Below, in pieces: positions 17,714-27,134 of a stretch of 64,000 bases of DNA. The stretch comes from Roseiflexus castenholzii DSM 13941. GTDB taxonomy: Bacteria > Chloroflexota > Chloroflexia > Chloroflexales > Roseiflexaceae. The stretch covers positions 3,410,001-3,474,000 of the forward strand of contig NC_009767.1 in assembly GCF_000017805.1 (NCBI RefSeq), written 5' to 3'. Position numbers and translations under genes: made by a program. The notes under the pieces were generated by a model that saw only the letters and a program-made list of their open reading frames with translations, searched no databases and was not told the origin of the DNA. Numbering within the stretch: the first letter of the stretch is position 1; every line of letters starts with the position of its first letter.

Positions 17714-20518
17714 ATGCAAACGATAGCGATACATGAGCTGCCAACCAGTCAGGTCTTTGCAGCACTCGACTCGAACCCTCAGGGATTGACCCCGGACGAG
17801 GCGCGTGAACGCCTGGCGCAGTATGGTCTCAACGTCCTGCACGAACCGCCGCGCAAACCGCTGATCCGCGCCCTGCTGGCGCATTTCACGCATCTGATGG
17901 CATGGCTGCTCTGGATTGGCGGAGGCGTTGCATTTGTGGCGCAAACGCCGACGCTGGGCATTGCTATCTGGCTTGTCAATATTATTAATGGGTTGTTCAG
18001 TTTCTGGCAGGAGTATAAAGCCGAACAGGCGACCGCCGCGCTCCGCCGCATGCTGCCGTCGTATGCGCGGGTGCGTCGCGCTGGCGCAGAGATGCGCATT
18101 CCGGCAGAGCATTTGGTTCCCGGTGATGTGCTGTTGCTCGCCGAAGGCGACCACATTTCAGCCGATGCGCGCCTGGTGCGCGAAACAGAACTGCGCGTCG
18201 ATCAGTCGGCGTTGAGCGGTGAGTCGCATCCGGTGCGCAAAACTGCCGATCCGATCAGCGGTATCGGTCTTTCACACGCTGAATTGCCAAACCTGGTGTT
18301 TGCCGGCACGAGTGTGACATCCGGCACGGCGGAAGCCGTCGTGTTCGCCACCGGTATGCGCACCGCGTTTGGCGAGATTGCCCGCCTGACCCTGAGCGTC
18401 GGCGATGAACTCAGCCCCTTGCAGCGCGAAATGGAGCGCCTGACCCGTGTGGTCAGCGCGATTGCCGTCGGTGTCGGTTTGTTCTTCTTCGTGCTGGCAG
18501 TCGCCATCGCAGGGATCGATCTGGCGAATGGCTTTATCTTCGCCCTGGGCATGATCGTCGCCTTTGTTCCCGAAGGATTGCTGCCGACCGTGACGCTGGC
18601 GCTGGCGCTGGGTACGCAGCGTATGGCGCGGCGCAACGCGCTGGTGAAACGTCTCTCCGCCGTCGAGACGCTTGGATGCACAACTGTCATCTGTACCGAC
18701 AAAACCGGCACCCTGACGCAGAACGAGATGACCGTGCGCGAGATCTGGGTCGGCGGGCGACAGATTTCGGTCAGCGGCGTCGGATATGCGCCGGAAGGAT
18801 CGTTCAGTGAGTGTGGCGCGCTGCTGGAACGACCGGCCGATGATCCCGAGCTGCGCCGTTTGCTGCTGGCGGCTACGCTCTGCAACGACGCCCGTCTCAT
18901 TCCGCCACATACGATGACGCCAGAAGACCAGGGACATTCCAACAACGGTGAACGGTGGAGCATCCTGGGCGACCCAACCGAGGCGGCGCTGCTGGTGGCG
19001 GCGCGCAAAGCGGGTATCGACAACGACGCCGAAGCGCAACAGATACCGCGCATTCGTGAGTTGCCGTTCGAGTCGCGCCGCAAACGGATGAGCGTCGTCT
19101 GCCGATTGCAACCACAGGTCGCAGCGCATCGATCCGCCGGGTTCGTAGCATATGTCAAGGGCGCGCCCAAAGAAACGCTGGCGCTCTGTACATCCTTTGC
19201 TGTCGGCAATTCCATTCAGCCGCTCGACGAAACGCAGCGCGCAGACATCCTCGCAGCCAACGATCAGTATGCGCGCGCCGGGTTGCGCGTGCTGGCAGTT
19301 GCGCAACGTTTGCTGAATGCTATGCCCGCCTCGTTCGAGGCTGAGCATATCGAACGTGATCTGACATTCCTCGGTCTGATCGCAATGATGGATCCGCCAC
19401 GTCCAGAAGTCGAATCAGCGGTGGCGACGTGTCATGCCGCCGGGATTCGTATTATCATGATCACCGGCGATTATGGACTGACGGCAGAAAGCATCGCCCG
19501 GCGCATCGGCATCATCCGTGGCGCGCAGCCGCGTATTGTGACCGGCGCTGAATTGGACAGCATGGATGACGCGGCGCTTCACGACGCACTGACTGATGAA
19601 GTGCTCTTCGCGCGCGTCGCGCCAGAGCACAAACTGCGCGTCGTCAGCGCGCTGCGCGCACAGGGGCATGTCGTCGCTGTGACGGGTGATGGCGTCAACG
19701 ACGCTCCGGCGCTCAAACAGGCGGATATTGGCGTGGCGATGGGGCGCGCGGGAACCGACGTCGCGCGGGAAGCGGCGGACATCATTCTGACCGACGACAA
19801 TTTCGCCTCGATTGTCAGCGCTGTCGAAGAAGGACGCGCAGTCTACGCCAATATCAAAAAATTCGCCACCTACATCTTTACCAGCAACACTCCCGAGGCG
19901 GTTCCATTCGTGCTGTTCGCCTTCAGCGGCGGGCGTATCCCGATTGCGCTGAACGTTATGCATATTCTGTCGATTGATCTGGGAACCGACATCGTTCCGG
20001 CGCTGGCGCTCGGCGCCGAACCGCCCGAACCCGGTATCATGGAGCGTCCGCCGCGTAGTTTGAAGGAACATGTGGTCACCGGCGCTATGCTGCGCCGCGC
20101 CTATCTCTGGCTTGGACCGGTGCAGAGCCTGGCAGCAATGGCGGCATTCTACTACCAGTACTGGACGAATGGGTACTGGGGGCAGTGGCTCGACCTTCCG
20201 GCAGACGGTCCGTTGTACCGTTCGGCGACGGCAATGGCGCTGGCGGCAGTGGTGACGACACAGATCGGCAACCTGTTTGCGCAGCGAAGCGAGCGCCTTT
20301 CGGTTCTGCGCCTGCCTCTAATGGGAAACCGGTTGATCTGGATCGGCATCGCTACAGAAGTGATCCTGATCGTGGCGATTGTGTATGTGCCGTTTTTGCA
20401 GGATGTCATTGGGACGGCGGCGTTCAACCCCGTCAACTGGATCGTTCTCGCGCTCTGGGCGCCAGCATTGCTACTAGTCGATGAACTGCGCAAACTGGTG
20501 ATCGCCCGGCGAAAGTGA
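17714..20518 (+). CDS. P-type cation-transporting ATPase, type II (IIC-like)
   Basis: 934 residues. The phosphorylation site is Asp329 in CTDKTGTLTQNEM. Other P-type marks are the TGES actuator (seen as LSGESHPV), KGAPKE in the nucleotide-binding domain and TGDGVNDAPALKQADIGVAMG. The membrane signature FVPEGLLPTVTLAL and the C-terminal block SIDLGTDIVPALALGAEPPE are characteristic of the Na+/K+-ATPase-like IIC group. Predicted role: ATP-driven Na+ or K+/H+ exchange at the cytoplasmic membrane. Two TrkA-type genes follow within 30 bases, which fits K+/Na+ homeostasis. Ion specificity is inferred. Confidence 0.9.
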   Translation: MQTIAIHELPTSQVFAALDSNPQGLTPDEARERLAQYGLNVLHEPPRKPLIRALLAHFTHLMAWLLWIGGGVAFVAQTPTLGIAIWLVNIINGLFSFWQEYKAEQATAALRRMLPSYARVRRAGAEMRIPAEHLVPGDVLLLAEGDHISADARLVRETELRVDQSALSGESHPVRKTADPISGIGLSHAELPNLVFAGTSVTSGTAEAVVFATGMRTAFGEIARLTLSVGDELSPLQREMERLTRVVSAIAVGVGLFFFVLAVAIAGIDLANGFIFALGMIVAFVPEGLLPTVTLALALGTQRMARRNALVKRLSAVETLGCTTVICTDKTGTLTQNEMTVREIWVGGRQISVSGVGYAPEGSFSECGALLERPADDPELRRLLLAATLCNDARLIPPHTMTPEDQGHSNNGERWSILGDPTEAALLVAARKAGIDNDAEAQQIPRIRELPFESRRKRMSVVCRLQPQVAAHRSAGFVAYVKGAPKETLALCTSFAVGNSIQPLDETQRADILAANDQYARAGLRVLAVAQRLLNAMPASFEAEHIERDLTFLGLIAMMDPPRPEVESAVATCHAAGIRIIMITGDYGLTAESIARRIGIIRGAQPRIVTGAELDSMDDAALHDALTDEVLFARVAPEHKLRVVSALRAQGHVVAVTGDGVNDAPALKQADIGVAMGRAGTDVAREAADIILTDDNFASIVSAVEEGRAVYANIKKFATYIFTSNTPEAVPFVLFAFSGGRIPIALNVMHILSIDLGTDIVPALALGAEPPEPGIMERPPRSLKEHVVTGAMLRRAYLWLGPVQSLAAMAAFYYQYWTNGYWGQWLDLPADGPLYRSATAMALAAVVTTQIGNLFAQRSERLSVLRLPLMGNRLIWIGIATEVILIVAIVYVPFLQDVIGTAAFNPVNWIVLALWAPALLLVDELRKLVIARRK

Positions 20519-20541
20519 CGGTCACCTGAAGGAGGCGCATC

Positions 20542-21186
20542 ATGCGTGTGATCATCGTAGGATGCGGACGAATGGGCGCCGGGCTGGCGTTGAATCTTAC
20601 CCGCAGTCAGCACGAAGTGACCATCATCGATCGTGATCCGGCGGCGTTTGCGGCTTTGGGCGAACGATTTGGCGGTCAGACAATCACCGGGCACGGCTTC
20701 GACCGCGATGTACTGTTGCGTGCCGGGATCGCGCGTGTCGATGCGCTGGCAGCAGTGACGTCCAGCGATGAAACCAATGTGGTAACTGCGCGGGCGGCGC
20801 GGCGGTTCTTCCGCGTGCCGCGCGTCGTCGCCCGCCTCTACGATCCGCGCAAAGCCGAGATTTATCGGCGCCTGGGCATCCTGACCATTTCAACAACGGA
20901 GTGGGGCATCCACCGTGTCGCCGAACTCATCAGTTATTCCTGGTTCGAGCCGATTGTCAGCCTTGGAGCGTCGGTCAACCTTGTTGATGTCGAAACGCCG
21001 CCGATGATGGCGGGACGTTCGCTTGCCAGCCTCACCGTGCCAGGCGAAGTGCATCCGGTGGCGATCAGTCGCGGCGGGCGCTGTTTCCTGCCAACACCGG
21101 AGACGCAGTTGCAGGCGGGCGATCTGCTGCACGTCGCCGTGCTGGCAACCTCAACCGAACGTCTGAAGGCGCTGTTGGGAGTCTGA
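20542..21186 (+). CDS. TrkA-type K+ uptake regulatory protein (RCK), first of pair
   Basis: 214 residues; RBS GAAGGAGGCG. The N-terminal RCK-N Rossmann domain has VIIVGCGRMGAGLALNL and an acidic strand end (VTIIDRD); the C-terminal half (from about 140) is an RCK-C domain (VNLVDVETPPMMAGRSLASL). Such proteins bind NAD(H) or ATP and gate Trk/Ktr channels. It is probably in one operon with the ATPase and the next gene. No TrkG/H-type channel gene is in the window. Confidence 0.88.
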   Translation: MRVIIVGCGRMGAGLALNLTRSQHEVTIIDRDPAAFAALGERFGGQTITGHGFDRDVLLRAGIARVDALAAVTSSDETNVVTARAARRFFRVPRVVARLYDPRKAEIYRRLGILTISTTEWGIHRVAELISYSWFEPIVSLGASVNLVDVETPPMMAGRSLASLTVPGEVHPVAISRGGRCFLPTPETQLQAGDLLHVAVLATSTERLKALLGV

Positions 21187-21190
21187 ACCT

Positions 21191-21853
21191 ATGTTTGTGA
21201 TCATTGTCGGCGGCGGGAAGGTTGGCGCGCATCTGGCAGGTCTGCTGATCGCCAGCGATCACCGGGTATGCGTCGTCGAACCGCGCGCCACTGCGCGCGA
21301 CCATCTGGCGCAAACTCTGCCGCCGGAGACGATTGTTGCAGGAAGCGGCAGCGATCCCGCCGTGCTGGAGGCATGTGGCGCGCGCCAGGCGGATGTTGTG
21401 GCAGCCGTTACCGGCGATGATGAGGTCAACCTGGTAGTCACAAGTCTGGCGCGCTTCGAGTTTCATGTGCCGCGCACGATTGCGCGGGTGAACAATCCGA
21501 AGAACGCATGGATGTTTACCGCCGAAATGGGGGTTGATGTCGCGCTGAGTCAGGCGGATCTGATGGCGCATCTCATTCTCGAAGAGATGTCGCTGGGCGA
21601 TATGATGACGCTGCTCAAGTTGCGTCGCGGGCGCTACTCACTCGTGGAAGAGAAAATCGCCGCCGATTCATTGGCGGTGGGACGCGCCATCACCGATCTC
21701 AATCTGCCGCACGAGTGCGTGATTGTCGCTATTATCCGGCGGGGTCGTCTGATTCCGCCCCACGGGGACACCGTGCTGCACGCTGGCGACGAAGTCCTGG
21801 CGTTGACAGCGGCTGAGCAGGTGCAGCGGCTGGCGGAGATTCTGGGAGGGTGA
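21191..21853 (+). CDS. TrkA-type K+ uptake regulatory protein (RCK), second of pair
   Basis: 220 residues, four bases after the first copy. FVIIVGGGKVGAHLAGLL is the RCK-N nucleotide motif, and AADSLAVGRAITDLNLPHEC opens the RCK-C domain. A tandem pair of single-RCK proteins is an arrangement known where a hetero-oligomeric gating ring is built. Nothing distinguishes which channel it serves. Confidence 0.88.
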   Translation: MFVIIVGGGKVGAHLAGLLIASDHRVCVVEPRATARDHLAQTLPPETIVAGSGSDPAVLEACGARQADVVAAVTGDDEVNLVVTSLARFEFHVPRTIARVNNPKNAWMFTAEMGVDVALSQADLMAHLILEEMSLGDMMTLLKLRRGRYSLVEEKIAADSLAVGRAITDLNLPHECVIVAIIRRGRLIPPHGDTVLHAGDEVLALTAAEQVQRLAEILGG

Positions 21854-21883
21854 GACGCAGCCTGGAGGAGGTGATGAGGACGC

Positions 21884-22153
21884 CTGCTCAACTGCCGTTC
21901 GCTCACGCACTCGATGTTTCAGATCGGCGCGTTCAGCAACCGCTGGCTGTTCGTCGGCATCGGGACGATGATCCTGTTGCAACCGGGATTCACCTGTCCG
22001 CCGTGGATGGGCCAGATTCTCAACAGTGCGCCAATCAGTCTCGAAGCGTGGGGGCGCGTCATGCTCATTGCGTTTGTGGGATATGCGCCGATCACGACCG
22101 AACCATGGCGACGCCGCCGGTATGCCGGCGAGCGCCGCGCGGTCCTGACCTGA
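21884..22153 (+). pseudogene. Remnant of the C-terminus of a P-type cation ATPase
   Basis: The frame reads LLNCRSLTHSMFQIGAFSNR and then WLFVGIGTMILLQPGFTCPP and SAPISLEAWGRVMLI. This is the last two-helix block of the Cation_ATPase_C domain (the usual FN-R-S-x-x-x-S start and PL-x-x-W end). There is no ATPase body in frame before it. It is not the missing tail of the ATPase at 17714, which has its own C-terminus. Most likely it is the residue of a deleted second pump. An ATG at 21914 could still give a 79-residue peptide. Confidence 0.75.
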
Positions 22154-22189
22154 TTCAAAGTCTTGCCTTCATCTTCCATGCATGATTTC

Positions 22190-22360
22190 ATACTAATGAC
22201 GATTGACGATGCCGCATGCTGGTCATTCCGAGCGCAGCGACTGGTCATTCCGAGCGCAGCGACTGGTCATTCCGAGCGCAGCGAGGAATCTCAGCGGGTC
22301 GCGCACGACCCCTCGCGCGGCTCGGGGTGACCATGCCGGATGTGCACAGGTCATTGGTAT
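22190..22360 (+). mobile_element. MITE-like element, copy E
   Basis: Left end ATACTAATGACGATTGACGA, right end GTCATTGGTAT, three TCATTCCGAGCGCAGCGACT units inside, then the GGGTCG/CGACCC hairpin. It lies immediately upstream of the histidine kinase start. Confidence 0.75.
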
Positions 22361-22365
22361 CAGAT

Positions 22366-24471
22366 ATGAGGATGAAACCATTGATTGTACGCATGTTTCA
22401 GCCACCGCGTTTCGATGATGAAGATCAGACACGCATCGCGCAGACCCAGCATCTGCTCCTGCTCGTCTGTCTGACAATTGCGCTGATTGCCGCGACGATC
22501 AATGCCGCTCTTGGGCGCTCAACCTCGACGATTGCTTTGCTGATCAGCGCTGGGGTGGCTTTGATCGCGCTTTTGCTGTTGTATGCGCGCCGCCTGCGTC
22601 TATCAATTGCGCTTCTGCTTAGTCTTTTCATTGGGTTGACCGCCTCGCTCCAGGTGATCGGTCGCGGCGCCCACGACACGGTCACCGGTCTCTATGCGGC
22701 GGTCATTGTCATCGGCAGCCTCCTGCTCGACCGCCGCGCATTCATCGGGATGGTCGCGGTGATCATGCTGGTCATCGCCGGGATTGTGACGGCGGAAATG
22801 TATGGCTGGACCCGGTCTCCCTACGAAAGCGAACCGGGCGACTGGTTCGATCTGGCGCTTATTCTGGGACTGACGGCATTCGCCGCGCGGTTGTTGAGTG
22901 AAAGCCTGCAACGCAGCCGCGCGCTGGCGCGCGCGCACGCGAAGACGCTGGCAGCGCAGGCAGCCGCATTGCGCGCTTCGGAGGAACGTTACCGCATTCT
23001 GGCGGCGAATCTGCCCGACAGCGCCGTGCTGATTTTCGATCACGATCTGCGATTCGTCCTGAGTGAAGGACCGGAACTCGCTGCAACCGGTTACTCGAAA
23101 GCGGCGCTCGAAGGACGCACGCTCTACGAAGCGCTGCCTCACGCATTCGCCGCACAGGTCGAAGGAAACATCCGCGCCGTTTTGAGCGGTCGCCGCTTCT
23201 CAGCGGAGATCCCCTACGAAGACCGCATCTACCACTATCATTATGTTCCGCTGATCGACGACAGCGGGGCAGTGCGGTACGGCATGATCCTGGCGCGTAA
23301 TGTGACGGAGCAGCGCCGGGCGCAGATGGCGCTCCAGGAGCGCGAAGCGCAACTTCGGTTGATCACCGAAAATATGGGTGACGCAATCACGCAACTGAAT
23401 GCAGCGTTCACCGTTATCTACGCCAGCCCGTCGGTGCAGCGCGTGTTCGGCTATCTTCCCGAAACCATCAATGGAGCATCCATTTCCGTATTGATCCACC
23501 CCGATGATGCACCGGGCGTAACCATGGCGCTCAAACGCATACGGGATGAAGGTGCATCCGCCACGCGCATCGAGTATCGTGGCCGCAGTGATCACTGCCG
23601 CTGGCTCGAGTCGGAGATTCGCGCGCTCTATGGCACGAACGGTCAGTTTACCGGCGCCATCCTCACCACGCGCGATGTGACCGAACGCAAACAGATCGAA
23701 GTGGAGCGCGAGCGCCTGATTGCCGAACTTGAACAAAAAAACGCCGAACTCGAACGTTTCACCTACACCGCCTCGCACGACCTGAAGAGTCCGCTGATCA
23801 CCATCCAGGGATTTCTCGGTTATCTGGAACGCGACGCACAGGAAGGCAACACGAAACGGATGCAGGACGACATCCGGCGGATCGGTGCAGCGGTGCACAA
23901 AATGGAGCGCCTGTTGAACGATCTGCTGGAACTGTCGCGGATCGGGCGCGTGAGCGCCGCACCGCAATACGTGCCGTTCAATGTTGTGGTGCAGGAGGCG
24001 CTCGAATTGCTTGTCGGCAGGATCGCCGAACGACAGGCGCGCATCAGTGTCGCTCCTGAGATGCCCGTTGTGTACGGCGAGCGGACACGCCTGGTCGAAG
24101 TGGTTCAAAACCTGGTTGATAATGCGCTCAAGTTCTGCGATAATCAATATACGCCCGATATTACGATCGGTGTGCTGCGCGAGTCGCAGGGTTCGTCGAT
24201 CTTCTTCGTGCGCGACAATGGCATCGGGATCGAACCGAAATACCACGAGCAGATCTTCGGACTGTTCAACAAACTCGATCCGCGTAGCGCAGGCACAGGC
24301 GTTGGGCTGACGATTGTTCGTCGCATTATCGAAGTTCACGGCGGGCGTATCTGGGTCGAATCAGGCGGACCAGGCAGTGGCGCTACCTTCTACTTCTCGC
24401 TCCCCATCGCAGCCACACCAGTGCAGGAGGTGAGCCATGACCGACACGACGCTCCGGGTGCTCCTGGTTGA
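22366..24471 (+). CDS. Membrane sensor histidine kinase with two PAS domains
   Basis: 701 residues from the ATG at 22366, the first in-frame ATG after MITE copy E; 22372 and 22393 are alternatives. Five or six hydrophobic helices (about 25-190) are followed by PAS domains at roughly 205-320 (ERYRILAANLPDSAVLIFDH) and 325-445, a HisKA domain with His471 in TASHDLKSPLITIQ, and a HATPase domain (NLVDNALKFCDNQ, DNGIGIEPKYHEQIFG, GTGVGLTIVRRIIE). This resembles phytochrome-type kinases whose partners are small Rcp-like receivers. It overlaps the receiver gene by 35 bases, so they form a pair. Confidence 0.9.
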   Translation: MRMKPLIVRMFQPPRFDDEDQTRIAQTQHLLLLVCLTIALIAATINAALGRSTSTIALLISAGVALIALLLLYARRLRLSIALLLSLFIGLTASLQVIGRGAHDTVTGLYAAVIVIGSLLLDRRAFIGMVAVIMLVIAGIVTAEMYGWTRSPYESEPGDWFDLALILGLTAFAARLLSESLQRSRALARAHAKTLAAQAAALRASEERYRILAANLPDSAVLIFDHDLRFVLSEGPELAATGYSKAALEGRTLYEALPHAFAAQVEGNIRAVLSGRRFSAEIPYEDRIYHYHYVPLIDDSGAVRYGMILARNVTEQRRAQMALQEREAQLRLITENMGDAITQLNAAFTVIYASPSVQRVFGYLPETINGASISVLIHPDDAPGVTMALKRIRDEGASATRIEYRGRSDHCRWLESEIRALYGTNGQFTGAILTTRDVTERKQIEVERERLIAELEQKNAELERFTYTASHDLKSPLITIQGFLGYLERDAQEGNTKRMQDDIRRIGAAVHKMERLLNDLLELSRIGRVSAAPQYVPFNVVVQEALELLVGRIAERQARISVAPEMPVVYGERTRLVEVVQNLVDNALKFCDNQYTPDITIGVLRESQGSSIFFVRDNGIGIEPKYHEQIFGLFNKLDPRSAGTGVGLTIVRRIIEVHGGRIWVESGGPGSGATFYFSLPIAATPVQEVSHDRHDAPGAPG

Positions 24472-24880
24472 GGATAACGACGATCACGCTGAACTGATCC
24501 GGCGCACGCTCAACGAGCAGCAGAGGACGCCACAGATTGTGCATGTCAGCGATGGCGAGAGTGCGCTCGATTACCTGCACCGCCGTGGAGCATGGATCGA
24601 TCCGGCACAGAGTCCTCGTCCGCACGTCATTCTGCTCGATCTGCGCCTGCCGCGCGTTGATGGTCTCGACGTCTTGATGAACATCAAACAGTCGGCGGAT
24701 TTGCGCCGCATTCCGGTGGTGGTGCTGACCACATCCTCAGCAGAGCGCGACGTGACCCGCGCCTACGATGCGCATGCGAACAGTTATCTGGTCAAGCCAT
24801 TCGGCTTCGAGGACTTTCGCAACCTGATGCATGATGTTGGGGTGTACTGGTTGATGCGTAATACCGTTGCTCACCTATAA
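24437..24880 (+). CDS. Single-domain response regulator (Rcp1-like)
   Basis: 147 residues, receiver domain only. Acidic pocket VEDNDDH, phospho-acceptor Asp68 in ILLDLRLPRVDG, Thr in VVLTTSSAE and Lys in YLVKPF are all present. The insertion after alpha 2 (YLHRRGAWIDPAQSPRP) is typical of Rcp1-type receivers paired with phytochrome-like kinases. The RBS GAGGTGAGC lies inside the preceding kinase gene, which points to coupling. There is no output domain; it would act by protein contact. Confidence 0.92.
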   Translation: MTDTTLRVLLVEDNDDHAELIRRTLNEQQRTPQIVHVSDGESALDYLHRRGAWIDPAQSPRPHVILLDLRLPRVDGLDVLMNIKQSADLRRIPVVVLTTSSAERDVTRAYDAHANSYLVKPFGFEDFRNLMHDVGVYWLMRNTVAHL

Positions 24881-24894
24881 ATTCGGAATCGACC

Positions 24895-26808
24895 GTGACC
24901 GGCGCCGAGCGTGTCCGATTGCTGCTCATCGAAGACGATGAATTGCACATCGAATTGATCCAGCGCGCCTTTGAACCCTGGCAGTCGCTGTTCGATCTGA
25001 CGGTTGCGCATACGCTGCGGGAAGCGCGCGCGCTGTTGGATGATGACGCTTTCCGATTCGATTTGCTTATTTGCGACTGGCGATTACCCGACGGGGACGG
25101 GCTGGAATTGCTCGATCCATCAGACCCGCTGCCCCTTCTTGTGATGACCGGCTATGGCAATGAGCGGGTAGCGGTGGAAGCAATTCGCGCCGGCGCGCTC
25201 GACTATATCGTCAAGAGCGAAGCCGCATTCATCGATCTGCCGCGTGTCGCGCAGCATGCACTGCGCCAGTGGCGGGCGATCCAGACGCAGTATCGCACAG
25301 AACAGGCGCTGCGTGAGATCGAGGCGCGTTATCGTCTGATTACCGAAAACACCTCTGATCTGATCGCCATCCTCGACGAACAGCACCGTTTCCGGTACGT
25401 CAGCCCCTCCGCCGTCAACCTGCTGGGGCGAACTCCTGAGGAATTGATCGGGCATGACGCCTTTGATGATCTCCATCCTGATGATATGCCCAACAGCGCG
25501 GCATACTGGCAGGAGATCGCACTGCGCAAACGCACCACGGCAACCTTCCGCTATCGTCATGCGGGCGGTTCCTGGCGCTGGTTCGAGTGCGACATCAAAG
25601 CCGTCGTTCAGGACGGCGCACCTGCCGCCATTGTGATCGCCCGCGATATTACGGCGCGCCGTGAACTGGAAGAACGGTTGCTCCAGATGCAAAAAATGGA
25701 CGCGCTTGGTCGGTTGTCGGGCGGAGTCGCACACGATTTCAACAACCTCCTGGCAGTAATCGCCGGATGCACCGAATTGGCGCGCCAGTCGCTCCCGGAT
25801 GACCATCCGGCGATGCTGGAACTGATCGAAATTCAGCATGCTACCGAGCGCGCCTCGGCGCTGACCCGTCAGTTGCTCGCCTTCGCTCATCGTCAGAAGT
25901 TCGACCCGCGCCCGATTGATTTGAATGCGCTCATTCAGGACATGCACAAACTGTTGCGCCGCCTGATCCGCGAGGACATCACCCTGCACACCCGCCTCGC
26001 TCCCGATCTCTGGCACGTGCGCGCCGATCCAGGGCAAATTGAGCAGGTGCTGGTAAATCTTGCCGTCAATGCGCGCGATGCCATGGCTGTCGGTGGCGCC
26101 CTCACGATTGCAACAACCAATGTCGTGGCTGATGAGGCGTTTGAACGCCGCTATCCTTCCCTCAAGGCCGGAGAGTACGTTTGCCTGACTGTCAGCGACA
26201 CCGGCATTGGCATGGATGAAGAGACGCGCCGGCGCGCCTTCGAGCCGTTCTTTACCACGAAGAAACCGGGCGAAGGCACAGGCTTGGGGCTGGCGACCTG
26301 CTATGGTATTGTGACTCGTCATGGTGGCGCCATCGATCTGGCAAGCGAGCCAGGATGCGGTACGGTCGTCACGATCTATCTGCCGCGCGCTTCGGTTGAG
26401 GGAGCGCAGGCATCCGAAACCGTCGATCAGAGCGCTGGTCTCGACGGCTCGGAAACCATTATGCTGGTCGAGGACGATCCGGCAGTGCGTTCGCTGGTGG
26501 CACGGACCCTCCGCGCGCACGGGTATACCGTTCTCGAAGCGAGCAGCGATCAGGAAGCGATTGCCCATGCTGCACAGGACGCAACCATCCACCTGCTCCT
26601 GAGCGATCACGTCATTCCGCACACGAGCGGTGTTGCCCTGGCGGATCGTCTGACCTTCCTCCAACCCCGGATGCGGGTGCTGTTTATGACCGGATATGTC
26701 GTTGAACCGCAGCAAAACGCTCATCGCGCCACCGATGCGCCGGTGATCGAGAAGCCGTTCACCCCCACCGAACTCCTGCATCGGGTTCGCGCCTTGCTGG
26801 ATGCCTAG
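24895..26808 (+). CDS. Hybrid histidine kinase: receiver-PAS-HisKA-HATPase-receiver
   Basis: 637 residues from the GTG at 24895. The N-terminal receiver has Asp61 in LLICDWRLPDGDG, then a PAS domain (YRLITENTSDLIAILDEQHR), a HisKA domain with His280 in GGVAHDFNNLL, a HATPase with DTGIGMDEETRRRAFEPFFT and GTGLGLATCYGIV, and a C-terminal receiver (ETIMLVEDDPAVRSLV, phospho-acceptor in LLLSDHVIP). The GGVAHDFNNLLAVI form marks the CckA/FixL-like kinase group. It has no membrane segment, so it is cytoplasmic. The receiver at each end suggests that it takes phosphate or a signal from the preceding pair. Confidence 0.9.
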   Translation: MTGAERVRLLLIEDDELHIELIQRAFEPWQSLFDLTVAHTLREARALLDDDAFRFDLLICDWRLPDGDGLELLDPSDPLPLLVMTGYGNERVAVEAIRAGALDYIVKSEAAFIDLPRVAQHALRQWRAIQTQYRTEQALREIEARYRLITENTSDLIAILDEQHRFRYVSPSAVNLLGRTPEELIGHDAFDDLHPDDMPNSAAYWQEIALRKRTTATFRYRHAGGSWRWFECDIKAVVQDGAPAAIVIARDITARRELEERLLQMQKMDALGRLSGGVAHDFNNLLAVIAGCTELARQSLPDDHPAMLELIEIQHATERASALTRQLLAFAHRQKFDPRPIDLNALIQDMHKLLRRLIREDITLHTRLAPDLWHVRADPGQIEQVLVNLAVNARDAMAVGGALTIATTNVVADEAFERRYPSLKAGEYVCLTVSDTGIGMDEETRRRAFEPFFTTKKPGEGTGLGLATCYGIVTRHGGAIDLASEPGCGTVVTIYLPRASVEGAQASETVDQSAGLDGSETIMLVEDDPAVRSLVARTLRAHGYTVLEASSDQEAIAHAAQDATIHLLLSDHVIPHTSGVALADRLTFLQPRMRVLFMTGYVVEPQQNAHRATDAPVIEKPFTPTELLHRVRALLDA

Positions 26809-27134
26809 ACACGCTGCGTGGCGGAAGGATTCAAAAAAACGATCCATAAGACCCCGGCGCCACTTGCCTGTTTCAGCACTCTGATCTACAATCCACCACA
26901 CAGGTTCGCAGAAGTTGTATCGTCGGGTCCGCGCGAGATCGTTGAGGCGTCGCCTGTGAAGCGCGCCTGTGTCCGATGCCCTCCCATAGGGTGAAACCGC
27001 ACCGGCAACCATGCCACAGCCAGATATCAGCCATCGCGCACACAAGAGAGGAGGCGCTATCGAAATCCAGCGTGCATCGTCCTCACCTCATCACGTCATC
27101 GCATTCGCATTGTGACAGACAGGAGAAACAGGCA
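26809..27134. other. Leader region of the sugar ABC operon
   Basis: No gene supported. It contains a promoter-like pair (26864-26892) and about 240 bases of potential 5' UTR with no recognised riboswitch. An open frame from 26976 joins the next gene but has no RBS. Confidence 0.5.
26864..26892 (+). promoter_or_regulatory. Probable promoter of the sugar ABC transporter operon
   Basis: TTGCCT (26864-26869), 17 bp, TACAAT (26887-26892). It points at the substrate-binding protein gene. Confidence 0.5.

Noticed and set aside
25120..27045. 641-codon minus-strand open frame opposite the hybrid kinase
   Set aside because: Shadow frame; the plus strand encodes a full receiver-PAS-HisKA-HATPase-receiver protein.
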